A stretch of DNA of 60,304 bases, from the NCBI GenBank assembly GCA_016875715.1, contig VGOZ01000007.1, positions 1 to 60,304 on the forward strand, in the 5' to 3' direction. The position numbers and the translations under genes were made by a program. Below are positions 16,905-25,060 of the stretch, piece after piece. The stretch comes from Chloroflexota bacterium (lineage in GTDB: Bacteria > Chloroflexota > UBA6077 > FW602-bin22). Below the pieces are notes generated by a model that did not search any database, was not told the origin of the DNA, and was given only the letters and a program-made list of their open reading frames with translations. Each line of letters begins with the position of its first letter. Positions within the stretch are counted from its first letter, which is position 1.

Positions 16905-17837
16905 CTAGAAGATCGCGCTGACCGATTCGCCGAGGTTTATCCGTCGGATCGCCTCGCCAAAGATAGGCGCGATGGACAGGACACGGAGGTTCGGCAGCCG
17001 TTTTTCGGCCGCAATCGGCACGGTGTTCGCCGCGATGATCTGGTCCACGTCTAGTGCGGCGAGTCGCTCGACCGCCGGGCCCGAGAGGACGGGATGGGTG
17101 CAGGCCACGGTGATGCCGGTGACGTGGCGCTTGCGCAGAAGTCGCGTCGTCTCCACGATCGTGCCCGCATTCGCGATCTCATCGTCGAACACGATCGCGT
17201 GTCGATGGGCGACATCTCCCACGATTTCGTCGATCTCGACGCGGTCGTCAGCGACCCGACGCTTGTTGCCCGCCGCAAGCGGCACGCCCAGGCGTCGCGC
17301 CAACTGACTGGCGCGTTTCGCGTTGCCGATGTCCGGCGTCACGACGATCGTGTCGGCGAGTTCCTGCACGCCGAAATGACCGGCGAGCACCGGTTGGGCC
17401 GTCAGGTGATCCACCGGCATCGAGAAGAACCCGTGCACCTGCGCGGAATGCAGATCCATCGTCAGGAAGCGGGACACGCCAGCGCTCTTCAGCAGATCGG
17501 CGACCATGCGCCCGGCGATCGAGATCCGAGGCTCGTCCTTCTTGTCACTGCGGGCGTAGGAGTAGTACGGCACCACGGCGGTGACGCGACTCGCCGATGC
17601 GTCGCGGGCCGCGTCCACCATCATCAGGAGTTCGAAAAGGTGGTCCTGGACCGGCGGGCTGAACGTCTGAACGATGTAGACATCGTGCTCCCGCACGCTC
17701 TCGCGAAGCTGAATGTACAGATTGTCGTTGCTGAAGCGTCGGTGCACCGCGGGACACAACTCGACACCGAGGTAACCGCAGATCTCCGCGGCCAGTTCGG
17801 GATGCGAACTCCCGCTGAAGACCTTGATCGACCGCAT
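16905..17837 (-). CDS. prs: Ribose-phosphate pyrophosphokinase (PRPP synthetase)
   Basis: Makes PRPP from ribose-5-phosphate and ATP for nucleotide, His, Trp and NAD synthesis. It has SGSSHPELAAEICGYLG, the region around DEPRISIAGRMVADLL, LHSAQVHGFFSMPVDHLTA, and the PRPP loop IVFDDEIANAGTI. Family length (310). ATG 17837 is preceded by GGAG. Between the SelA-like gene (5 bp) and coaX (15 bp) in one operon. It ends with TAG. Confidence 0.92.
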   Translation of the reverse strand: MRSIKVFSGSSHPELAAEICGYLGVELCPAVHRRFSNDNLYIQLRESVREHDVYIVQTFSPPVQDHLFELLMMVDAARDASASRVTAVVPYYSYARSDKKDEPRISIAGRMVADLLKSAGVSRFLTMDLHSAQVHGFFSMPVDHLTAQPVLAGHFGVQELADTIVVTPDIGNAKRASQLARRLGVPLAAGNKRRVADDRVEIDEIVGDVAHRHAIVFDDEIANAGTIVETTRLLRKRHVTGITVACTHPVLSGPAVERLAALDVDQIIAANTVPIAAEKRLPNLRVLSIAPIFGEAIRRINLGESVSAIF

Positions 17838-17842
17838 CGTGG

Positions 17843-18985
17843 TCAGCTCCGGGCGCCTGTCGCGAAGGCCTGCAAGAGCCGATCGATCACGATCGCTTCT
17901 TCGCCTTCTTCCAGCGTCTGGGGGTTGACGTAAATTCCGTCCCGACCCGAGGGTGATACCTCAACGTAGGGATTACCTTCGCGCAGACGCGCGACCAGAG
18001 TGTCGCGATCGATTCCGGCCACGTCGGCGTCGATCTCGATCTGCGCGCGAGGCGTGGGCTGACCGGCCTCGCTCGGGAAGTCGCGCCGCGCGAAGACTCC
18101 GCGGACGGTCCGCATCGTCTCGACGACCCGCGCGACCTGTCGCTCGTATCGGGCGATGAGGGCCGGTTCATCGAGACCGAGGTACCACTCCACTGCGGCG
18201 ACGATGCCGGCGATCTCTTCCTTGCCCACTTTCATTGGGCGACCGATCCCATTATTCGGCGGTCCATTGAGCCGAACCCCTTCAATGAGGTCGGCACGCC
18301 CGACGATCAGCCCGGAGGACTGTGGGCCGCGCAGTCCCTTGCCGCCGCTGAACACGGCTAGGTCCGCTCCCGCCTCCGTATAGGCCCACAAGTTCGATAC
18401 CGGCGGGATCTGCGCGGCGCCATCCACGATTACGGGGACAGAGCGTGCGTGGGCGATCTCGATGACGCGGGCCAGGGGCAACGCCCCCTGTTCAAAATAG
18501 TAGCCGGCAAAGTACACCACCGCCGCGGTCCGCTCGCTGAGAGCGGCCTCGAGTTCCCAGGCGTACGTGGACCCCCGCAGGCCGATCTCGACCAGGCGGA
18601 CGCCAGTCTGTCGCACCGCATGGTCGTAGCCGTTCCGCTGGCAGCGATGGACGACGATCTCGTTCTTCAGTCTGGTCAGATCGTTCGGGAGGCGCGCGAT
18701 GAGGGCGGGATTGGCCCCGGTGATGCACGCGGCAGTACTCAGCGTCAGACCGGCGGCTGCACCGTTGCAGATATACGCGGCCTCGTTACGGGTCATCCGG
18801 GCGACGCGCTGACCTGCGGCCGCCTGGAGCGCCGGCACATCGATGAAACTGCGCGATGCTCTGACCATCGCCTCGATCACGGGTGCGGGCATGATCGAGC
18901 CGCCCAGGCGGGTCAGGGTCGCCGAGGCGTTGATGACACGCCGGAGGCCAAGTTCATCGTAGAGATCGAGCTTGCTGACCGTCAC
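17843..18985 (-). CDS. SelA-like PLP-dependent enzyme (aminotransferase-fold lyase)
   Basis: A 380-residue fold-type I PLP enzyme related to SelA and D-glucosaminate-6-phosphate ammonia-lyase-type proteins. It starts LDLYDELGLRRVINASATLT, has the cofactor clamp VIVDGAAQIPP, and the Schiff-base lysine in FSGGKGLRGPQSSG (about Lys216). SelB, SelD and tRNA-Sec are absent nearby and the protein is shorter than classical SelA, so selenocysteine synthesis is unlikely. A role in amino-sugar or amino-acid breakdown fits better. Of two adjacent GTGs, 18985 is preferred because GGGAGG lies 5 nt upstream. Heads the prs-coaX-coaBC run or follows the RlpA-like gene. Confidence 0.75.
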   Translation of the reverse strand: MTVSKLDLYDELGLRRVINASATLTRLGGSIMPAPVIEAMVRASRSFIDVPALQAAAGQRVARMTRNEAAYICNGAAAGLTLSTAACITGANPALIARLPNDLTRLKNEIVVHRCQRNGYDHAVRQTGVRLVEIGLRGSTYAWELEAALSERTAAVVYFAGYYFEQGALPLARVIEIAHARSVPVIVDGAAQIPPVSNLWAYTEAGADLAVFSGGKGLRGPQSSGLIVGRADLIEGVRLNGPPNNGIGRPMKVGKEEIAGIVAAVEWYLGLDEPALIARYERQVARVVETMRTVRGVFARRDFPSEAGQPTPRAQIEIDADVAGIDRDTLVARLREGNPYVEVSPSGRDGIYVNPQTLEEGEEAIVIDRLLQAFATGARS

Positions 18986-19034
18986 CACATCCTCCCGCGC
19001 CAGGCGATAGTAGCAAGGCTCCCCGTCTGGCGCG

Positions 19035-19808
19035 TCAGGCCCGAATGACCAGTTCGACTCCCATGACGATGAGATCGGGGTCCTCGATCCCGTTGAGCGC
19101 GGCCAGATCGACCACGGTGACACCGTGCGCCTCTGCGATCCTCCGCATCGTGTCGCCGGGCTTCACTACGTAGGTCAGCCGTTGCGAGCGGAGGCGGAGG
19201 GTCTGCCCCACCGCGATCAAATCGGGGTCGGCGAGTTCGTTCAGCGCGATCAGGTCCGCCAACGATACGGCATAGCGACGCGCGACGGCATGCAGGGTCT
19301 CGCCCGCCACAACGGCGTGTTCGACTGGCTCCGGCGTCGGCCTGGGAACCGGGGTTGCCGTGGGCAGGGGGCGTGGTGGCGCGGGTGGTGCGGCTGGGCG
19401 CGGTCGAGGCGCCGCAACTACGGCCGTGCCATCGGGTCCCGACACGACGTGGTACTCCACTGCGAAGCCCCAGGAGTTCGGGGGATCGAGCGCGAAGAAT
19501 GCGGCGCGCGAGAGATCGAGCGCGTGGCTGAACCCGCCACGATCGCGTACCTGGACGATCACGAACCGTCCGTTCGCCGGGTTGATCACCTTGAGCCAGG
19601 TGCCGAACGGATACTGGTTCGAGGCGGTCGTGGTCGGATCGTTCTCATCGAAGATCTGGCCATTGGCCATCACGTTGCCGTGGAAACCAGGCCCATACCA
19701 GGTTGCGTAGCCCGTCTCGGCCGAAGCCGGCGCGATCAAGGAGGCGATAAGGAGCAGAGCGCAGACGACAGCCGTTGTCAGTCGCCCCGCGACGCCGCGG
19801 GAAGCCAT
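19035..19808 (-). CDS. Secreted RlpA-like double-psi beta-barrel protein with two LysM domains
   Basis: A 257-residue exported protein. A signal peptide (about 1-30, ending APASA) is followed by a double-psi beta-barrel with TGYATWYGPGFHGNVMANG, FGTWLKVIN and VQVRDRGGF. A Pro-rich linker leads to two LysM repeats (VVAGETLHAVARRYAVS and VVKPGDTMRRIAEAHGVT). RlpA-type barrels can act as lytic transglycosylases and LysM binds peptidoglycan, so a cell-wall role is likely. ATG 19808 has no Shine-Dalgarno; a -35/-10 promoter ends 8 nt upstream, predicting leaderless translation. Confidence 0.82.
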   Translation of the reverse strand: MASRGVAGRLTTAVVCALLLIASLIAPASAETGYATWYGPGFHGNVMANGQIFDENDPTTTASNQYPFGTWLKVINPANGRFVIVQVRDRGGFSHALDLSRAAFFALDPPNSWGFAVEYHVVSGPDGTAVVAAPRPRPAAPPAPPRPLPTATPVPRPTPEPVEHAVVAGETLHAVARRYAVSLADLIALNELADPDLIAVGQTLRLRSQRLTYVVKPGDTMRRIAEAHGVTVVDLAALNGIEDPDLIVMGVELVIRA

Positions 19809-19816
19809 CGCCGGGC

Positions 19817-19846
19817 AGGCTAACAAATGCGGGTGTAGGCAGTCAA
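19817..19846 (-). promoter_or_regulatory. Promoter (-35 TTGACT, -10 TAGCCT) of the RlpA-like gene, leaderless
   Basis: TTGACT (19846-19841), an 18-nt spacer and TAGCCT (19822-19817). The -10 ends 8 nt before ATG 19808. One of two promoters in the window with a recognisable -35. Confidence 0.6.
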
Positions 19847-19914
19847 CGCGTCGCGGATGAGAGCCACGTTGAAGAGGTGCCGACCGACGGGTCCGAGCGG
19901 CCACAATGTGCCCG

Positions 19915-21060
19915 TCATCGGCGGCGTCGGAGAGCGAGTGGAGCAACCGCGGCCCCAATCAACCCGGTGATCCCGGCGAGGAAGAACGCCGTCGGCAGTC
20001 CAGCGAACTGAGAGACAGCACCGGTCGCGATCGAGCCACCGCCGATGCCGAGCTCGAGGAGCACCCCCGCCGTGCCCATGGCAACACCGGCACGCCCCGG
20101 TGCGGCACGGTCCACCGCCGCTGCGAAGAGCGCGGTGGTCGATGAGCCCAGACCGAGGCCGAACAGCGCGGCGCCGAACAACAGGGACCATTCCGGAAGG
20201 AAGGGTGTGAGGAGAACTCCCAGTCCTCCCAAGGCGAGGCCCGGGGCGATCACCCAAACCCGCCCGAACCGGTCGCTCGCGCGGCCACCCGCGATCTGAC
20301 CGGCGATCATCGCCGCGGAGAAGGCCGTGAAGTACAGGCCGGCGTTCTGGAGTCCGGCTACCCCGGCCTGGATTGGCACAAACGAGGTCACCGCGCCGTA
20401 CCCGATCTGGGCGACACCCAGCAGCGCTCCCACCGGGACCGCCGACCGATCCCAGGGGAGCGGGCCGCGGACGGGCGGATCGGAAGCCTCCGTCCCGCGG
20501 TCGCGGCGAGGAACGGCGATACGCGCCGCGACGATCGCACCCAGAGTTCCAAGCGCTCCAGACCACGCGAAGACCGCCGAAGGTCCGGCGGACTGCGCTA
20601 GCGCGTATCCGATCGCCGGGGCCACTCCACCGGCGAGAACCTGCGCGCTGTACTGGAGGGCAATCGCTTCGCCGCGGCGCCCCGGCGGGGCAAGGCGGTC
20701 GGCCAGCAGGGGAACGGTCGTGGCCGTGAGTGCCATCCCGATGCCATGGAATGCGCGCACAGCGATCAGCGCGCCGATCGTGTCGGCAGCGATGTAGAGG
20801 AACGAGGCCGTCGCGAAGACCGTGCCGCCGCCTACGAGGAGGGCGCGATGACGCTCACGATCGAGCAGAACGCCCACGAACGGTCGCCCCACCATCGCCG
20901 AGAGAGCGAACACGCCGAGCGTGAGCCCGATCTCGCCGGGTGCACCACCCAAATGCACCACTTGGAAAGGCACGACCGCGAGCATCAAGAAGAAGCTGCT
21001 GAGAGTGGCGAAGCCCGCGGCCCAAAGGAGAACCGCATCGCGGTTGAGAAGTGCGAGGAT
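19915..21060 (-). CDS. MFS transporter, start codon unusual
   Basis: A 12-helix-type major facilitator permease. The cytoplasmic loop signature lies in GRPFVGVLLDRERHRALL, with a second half-repeat at GGRASDRFGRVWVIA. The first TTG/ATG codons (20988/20985) cut helix 1 in half. The frame upstream encodes LNRDAVLLWAAGFATLSSFF, which looks exactly like an MFS N-terminus, yet holds no ATG, GTG or TTG. ATC 21060, two bases after the response-regulator stop, is proposed; 20988 is the minimal gene. Third in the HK-RR-MFS operon. Substrate unknown. Confidence 0.75.
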   Translation of the reverse strand: MLALLNRDAVLLWAAGFATLSSFFLMLAVVPFQVVHLGGAPGEIGLTLGVFALSAMVGRPFVGVLLDRERHRALLVGGGTVFATASFLYIAADTIGALIAVRAFHGIGMALTATTVPLLADRLAPPGRRGEAIALQYSAQVLAGGVAPAIGYALAQSAGPSAVFAWSGALGTLGAIVAARIAVPRRDRGTEASDPPVRGPLPWDRSAVPVGALLGVAQIGYGAVTSFVPIQAGVAGLQNAGLYFTAFSAAMIAGQIAGGRASDRFGRVWVIAPGLALGGLGVLLTPFLPEWSLLFGAALFGLGLGSSTTALFAAAVDRAAPGRAGVAMGTAGVLLELGIGGGSIATGAVSQFAGLPTAFFLAGITGLIGAAVAPLALRRRR

Positions 21061-21062
21061 GG

Positions 21063-21722
21063 TTACGCGCCCGTCGCAGTGAGCAGACCCTTGCGCAGGG
21101 CGTACTGAATCAGCTGTGAGCGGTGATGGATGTCCAGCTTGTCCATGATCCTCTGTCGGTACGTGTCGACGGTCTTGGCGCTGATGATGAGGCGCTCGGC
21201 GATCTCCTGGGCCGAGTAGCCTTCCGCGGTGAGCTTGAGAACCTCCCTCTCTCGCTCCGAGAGGCCATCGGCCGCACGCGAATCCTGGAGGGCGCGGCGA
21301 CGATAGTCATCGAGGAGTTGGATCGCCGCCGACGGGCTCAAGACGGCTTCGCCCGCGTGGGCACTTCGGATTGCCGCGATCAACTCGGTGTCGGCGGCCT
21401 GCTTCAGGACGAAGCCCACACTGCCGGCCTGAAGCACGGGTAGGATGTACTGCTGCTCCGCGTGCATCGTCAGCACGACGACGCGCACATCCGGCGCCAG
21501 CACTCGGATCTGGCGTGTTGCCTCTAGGCCTCCCAGCACCGGCATGGAGAGGTCCATCACCACGAGGTCGGGCTTGAGGCGGATCACCGCGTCCACGGCC
21601 TCGCGACCGTTGCCGGCTTCCCCAACGACCAGCATGTCCGGTTCGGCGTTCAGCAACGCGCGCAAACCGGAGCGCAGGACGGCGTGATCGTCAGCGAGAA
21701 CGATGCGAATTGTGTCGCTCAC
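21063..21722 (-). CDS. NarL/LuxR-family response regulator
   Basis: A 219-residue two-component transcription factor. The receiver domain has acidic pair DD (VLADDHAVLR), phospho-acceptor Asp in LVVMDLSMPVLGG, Thr in VVLTMHAE and Lys in FVLKQAAD. The C-terminal LuxR HTH is LSEREREVLKLTAEGYSAQE with SAKTVDTYRQRI. GTG 21722 overlaps the kinase stop as GTGA. The divergent cytochrome bc operon, with a palindrome upstream of its promoter, is a natural target. Confidence 0.9.
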   Translation of the reverse strand: MSDTIRIVLADDHAVLRSGLRALLNAEPDMLVVGEAGNGREAVDAVIRLKPDLVVMDLSMPVLGGLEATRQIRVLAPDVRVVVLTMHAEQQYILPVLQAGSVGFVLKQAADTELIAAIRSAHAGEAVLSPSAAIQLLDDYRRRALQDSRAADGLSEREREVLKLTAEGYSAQEIAERLIISAKTVDTYRQRIMDKLDIHHRSQLIQYALRKGLLTATGA

Positions 21723-22795
21723 GAGGGCTGCGCCACCATGACCTGCCTGTGCGCATACTCGGACGTAGGTATCGACGACTGCCAGGCCTCGTGGGGCACG
21801 CGCGCAATGACTCGTGCGCCCCCGAGCGGCGACCTCCCGAACGCAATCGATCCGCCGACGAGTTCGACTCGTTCGCGCATTCCGAACAATCCGAGTCGCT
21901 GAGTATCGTCGCCGCCAGGCTCGGCGGGGAATCCGACCCCATCATCCTCCACGGTCAGGGTCACCTGTTCGAGCTCGAACACTAGGCGTACACACGCACG
22001 CCGGGCACGGGCGTGGCGCGCCACGTTGGTCAGGGCTTCCTGAGCGACGCGGTAGATAACCAGTTCAACCTGTTCGTGCAGCCTCCCCTTGGCGCTGTCC
22101 ACGCTGAACTCGACTTCGATCCCGGCGCGCTGCTGGCAGTCCCGACAGTGCTCCTCCAACGCCGCGACGAGGCCGAGGTGATCCAGCAGCGTCGGCCGCA
22201 GCTCGATCGCCAGTTTCCGGACATCCTCGAGCGCCGCCATCGTGATCTCTCGGGTGGTGGAAAGGCCGGCGCGCACCTGGGCGAGGTCGCTGGTCGATTG
22301 AAGGACGCGAAGGTGGACGGCGATGGAGGTGAGGGCCTGTGCGGTCTCGTCGTGCAATTCGCGAGCGATTCGTAGGCGCTCTTCTTCCTGAGCCCGGATC
22401 ACCTGTGAAGACATCGCGCGCAGCCGCGATCGGTAGGTCACCAGTTCGTCGAGCATGCCGTTCAACGTGTCGCCAAGCTGGTCGATCGAGGGGTCGGACG
22501 TGGCCAGGCGACGCGCGCGGGTCGTAAGGTCGCCGCGGCGCACCGCCGAGACGGTCCTTTCCAGCGCGCGAAGCGGTGCGAAGGCCGCTCTGAGAACGGC
22601 GTGGTTGACCGCCACGCTGAGAATCGTTCCGATCGACCCGAGCACCAGAACGAGGTCGAGGTAGTCGGTTGCCGGATCCAGCCGGACGAGAGTCGCCGTC
22701 AGCCACGTGCCGATTGCCGCTCCCATGACGACGATGACGGTGTTCGCCACCAGAACCTTCGTCGCGATCGGCAGACGGAGGAGCCGGTCGCTCAA
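21719..22795 (-). CDS. Membrane sensor histidine kinase, HisKA_3/NarX type
   Basis: A 358-residue kinase. Two transmembrane helices (about 12-35 and 45-67) flank a very short loop, followed by HAMP (PLRALERTVSAVRRGDL), the HisKA_3 dimerisation helix with phospho-His in ARELHDETAQALTSIAVHL, and an ATPase domain with VEDDGVGFPAEPG and RLGLFGMRERVELVGG. The tiny external loop suggests sensing within the membrane, for example quinone or redox state. TTG 22795 is chosen because GGAGG lies 6 nt upstream; GTG 22816 has no ribosome site. Its operon diverges from the cytochrome bc genes. Confidence 0.87.
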   Translation of the reverse strand: MSDRLLRLPIATKVLVANTVIVVMGAAIGTWLTATLVRLDPATDYLDLVLVLGSIGTILSVAVNHAVLRAAFAPLRALERTVSAVRRGDLTTRARRLATSDPSIDQLGDTLNGMLDELVTYRSRLRAMSSQVIRAQEEERLRIARELHDETAQALTSIAVHLRVLQSTSDLAQVRAGLSTTREITMAALEDVRKLAIELRPTLLDHLGLVAALEEHCRDCQQRAGIEVEFSVDSAKGRLHEQVELVIYRVAQEALTNVARHARARRACVRLVFELEQVTLTVEDDGVGFPAEPGGDDTQRLGLFGMRERVELVGGSIAFGRSPLGGARVIARVPHEAWQSSIPTSEYAHRQVMVAQPS

Positions 22796-22836
22796 ACCGC
22801 GCCTCCTCGGAGCCACGCAGTGATCATAGGGAGCGC

Positions 22837-22855
22837 TGTCGGGAAAGGTCCGACA
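22837..22855. promoter_or_regulatory. Candidate operator palindrome upstream of the cytochrome bc promoter
   Basis: TGTCGG-7 nt-CCGACA, with perfect 6-bp arms, centred about 66 bp before the predicted bc operon transcription start and between the two divergent units. Placement suits an activator such as the adjacent NarL-type regulator. Binding is inferred. Confidence 0.45.
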
Positions 22856-22875
22856 AGCAATCCGCCTCGGGCGGC

Positions 22876-22905
22876 TTGACACCCCTGAAAAGTGGCCCAT
22901 AGTAT
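22876..22905 (+). promoter_or_regulatory. Sigma-70-like promoter of the cytochrome bc operon
   Basis: A perfect -35 TTGACA (22876-22881), an 18-bp spacer and -10 TAGTAT (22900-22905). The start would be near 22912, leaving a short leader that contains GAGGGG before TTG 22936. Confidence 0.7.
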
Positions 22906-22935
22906 CTGGCGCGACTCCCTTCTGAGGGGTTTCCG

Positions 22936-23670
22936 TTGCGTCAGTACACGTTCGACGAGATCTCCCACTCGGTACGAAACAGCCGGGTGTGGCGATCGTT
23001 CTTCAGGCACGGCTGGCCGGAGACGTCACGGGCCAAGGCCCTGACCGTGATGAACAACTTTTTCCTGCACGTGCACCCGACCCGCTTGCCCGCGCACGCG
23101 CTCAAGGTCACGTACACGTTCTGTCTCGGCGGTCTCTCGTTCTTCCTGTTCCTGATGCTGACGCTGACGGGCATCCTCCTTATGTTCTACTACGTACCTG
23201 ACATCAACCGCGCCTACACGGACATGAAGGCGCTGGAGTCGGCCGTCAACTTCGGCATGCTGATGCGCAACGTCCACCGATGGGCGGCGCACGGCATGGT
23301 GATCACCGTGTTCCTCCACATGTGCCGTGTGTTCTACACCGGCTCGTACAAGCCGCCCCGCGAGTTCAACTGGGTCATCGGTGTGGCCCTGCTCCTGGTC
23401 ACGTTCCTGCTGTCGTTCTCGGGCTACCTGCTTCCGTGGGATCAACTGTCGTTCTGGGCCATCACCGTGGGCACGGGCCTGGCGACCTACGCGCCGTTCA
23501 TCGGCCCGGAGATCCGGTTTCAGTTGATCGGCGGGTATGAGGTTGGCCAGAACGCGCTGATCCGCTTCTACACTCTGCATGTCATCGGTCTGCCGACGGT
23601 CGCGCTGCTGCTGATGTTCGTCCACTTCTGGAGGATCCGGAAGGACGGCGGCATCTCGCGGCCGCTCTGA
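22936..23670 (+). CDS. Cytochrome b6-like subunit of a b6f/b6c-type bc complex
   Basis: The 244-residue N-terminal half of cytochrome b: four transmembrane helices holding hemes bL and bH. Heme histidines lie in [19 protein letters not shown] and the paired YTLHVIGLP / [26 protein letters not shown] marks helix C/D near the Qo site. TFCLGGLSF places Cys63 where b6f Cys35 binds heme ci covalently, so a high-spin ci heme is predicted. TTG 22936 follows GAGGGG. First gene of the bc operon. Confidence 0.92.
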   Translation: MRQYTFDEISHSVRNSRVWRSFFRHGWPETSRAKALTVMNNFFLHVHPTRLPAHALKVTYTFCLGGLSFFLFLMLTLTGILLMFYYVPDINRAYTDMKALESAVNFGMLMRNVHRWAAHGMVITVFLHMCRVFYTGSYKPPREFNWVIGVALLLVTFLLSFSGYLLPWDQLSFWAITVGTGLATYAPFIGPEIRFQLIGGYEVGQNALIRFYTLHVIGLPTVALLLMFVHFWRIRKDGGISRPL

Positions 23671-23694
23671 TCGCGGACGAGGGGAGGGATCGAG

Positions 23695-24504
23695 TTGGCG
23701 GAAGCAGGCGCCGAGTGGCACATGCCGATGGCAGCGGATGCGGCCACGGGCGGGAGCGGCAACCGGCTGCTGGAAGCCGCACATAGGGCCGAGCGGCGGG
23801 AGCCGGCCGCCGCGTCCCCTGGCCAGGGCAAGCAACAGGACATGGTGATGGTCTGGCCGCAACTCGTCTCGATCGAGTTCGTGGCGATGCTCGTGTTCAC
23901 GATCATGCTCCTACTGCTCGGCACCTTCGTCAACTCTCCGCTGGCGCTTCTGGCCAATCCCGACTCGACTCCGAACCCCTCGAAGGCGCCCTGGTACTTC
24001 CTGAACCTGCAGGAGCTGCTCCTGCACATGCATCCCACGCTCGCCGGGGTTCTCGTGCCGGGCGGCGCGCTCCTGCTCCTTGCGGCAATCCCGTATGTCG
24101 ACAACACGCCGATGGGCACGGGGCGCTGGTTTACGAGCACGATGGGGCGCGAGATCACCATCTTCTCGATGATCTACGCGACTGTCCTCAATATCGCGAT
24201 GATCCTGCTCAACGAGTACGTGGGCGTTCGCCGCCTCCTACAGCCCCTGCCTCTGCCGTCCTTCATCACCGTGAGCGTCATCGAGATCGTGATCCCGGTG
24301 GCGTTGATGTACTCTCTCTCGCACCTGCTGGTGGTGTGGGTCCGGCGACGTTGGCCCGGCGCCGATACTCGCCACTGTCTGATCGCGCTCTTCAGCGGGT
24401 TCGTGGCGACCTACATCGTCCTGACCATGAGCGGGACGGCGTTCCGGGGCGAGGGTATGCATCTCTTCTGGCCGTGGGACGTGACCACCCACGGACTTCA
24501 CTGA
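23695..24504 (+). CDS. Cytochrome b C-terminal subunit (subunit IV-like, extended)
   Basis: The C-terminal half of cytochrome b as a separate chain. A polar N-terminal extension of about 55 residues precedes roughly five hydrophobic helices, more than the three of plant subunit IV. The Qo motif reads SKAPWYFLNLQELL, with APWY in place of the PEWY of classical bc complexes, as in several Gram-positive and Chloroflexi-type proteins. It carries no heme ligands of its own. TTG 23695, 24 bp after the b6 gene. Confidence 0.88.
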   Translation: MAEAGAEWHMPMAADAATGGSGNRLLEAAHRAERREPAAASPGQGKQQDMVMVWPQLVSIEFVAMLVFTIMLLLLGTFVNSPLALLANPDSTPNPSKAPWYFLNLQELLLHMHPTLAGVLVPGGALLLLAAIPYVDNTPMGTGRWFTSTMGREITIFSMIYATVLNIAMILLNEYVGVRRLLQPLPLPSFITVSVIEIVIPVALMYSLSHLLVVWVRRRWPGADTRHCLIALFSGFVATYIVLTMSGTAFRGEGMHLFWPWDVTTHGLH

Positions 24505-24517
24505 CAGGAGTCCGCGG

Positions 24518-25057
24518 TTGGCGCATGAGATGGCCCATCCCGGGGCGCACGTTGTGGGCGGCCCGTGGGGGATCACCCGGCGGTGGTTTCTCCGCCTCGC
24601 GGTTCTTGGAAGCTTGGGCGCGGTCGCCACGCAGGCGATTGGGTGCTTCATCCATTTCTACTATCCCACCCGCGTGGGCACGTTCGGCGGCAGGGTGCTC
24701 GCCGGCAAGCCGGAGGACCTGAAAGTAGGCGACACGAAGTACGTGCGCGAGGGCAAGTTCTACCTCACGCGCGTTCCGGATGGGTATCTGGCGCTCTTCC
24801 AGAAGTGTCCGCATCTCGGCTGCGTGGTTCCCTGGAAGCCCGATGACCCCACGGAGGATGGCCTGGCGGCGAAGGGCCGCTTCAACTGTGGGTGTCACGG
24901 CTCGATCTACGATCGGTACGGAGTCCTCAAGGCCGGTCCGGCGCCACGGCCCATGGACTTCATGCCCATCACTATCGAGAATGGCAATCTGATCGTGGAT
25001 ACCGGCAAGGCTACGACGCGGGCGGCGTACGATCGATCTCAGGCGCTCCCGGTCTAG
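24518..25057 (+). CDS. Rieske [2Fe-2S] subunit of the bc complex
   Basis: A 179-residue Rieske protein that takes electrons from quinol. An N-terminal anchor or Tat-like signal (TRRWFLRLAVLGSLG) precedes the cluster-binding domain with box 1 CPHLGCVVPW and box 2 CGCHGSIYD, including the Cys pair for the structural disulfide. TTG 24518, 13 bp after subunit IV, with AGGAG upstream; ATG 24530 (eHEM) is a downstream alternative. It ends with TAG, 3 bp before the cytochrome c gene. Confidence 0.92.
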   Translation: MAHEMAHPGAHVVGGPWGITRRWFLRLAVLGSLGAVATQAIGCFIHFYYPTRVGTFGGRVLAGKPEDLKVGDTKYVREGKFYLTRVPDGYLALFQKCPHLGCVVPWKPDDPTEDGLAAKGRFNCGCHGSIYDRYGVLKAGPAPRPMDFMPITIENGNLIVDTGKATTRAAYDRSQALPV

Positions 25058-25060
25058 CCG

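Noticed and set aside
17843..18985. Selenocysteine synthase (selA)
   Set aside because: Shorter than SelA and no selB, selD or tRNA-Sec nearby; kept as SelA-like.
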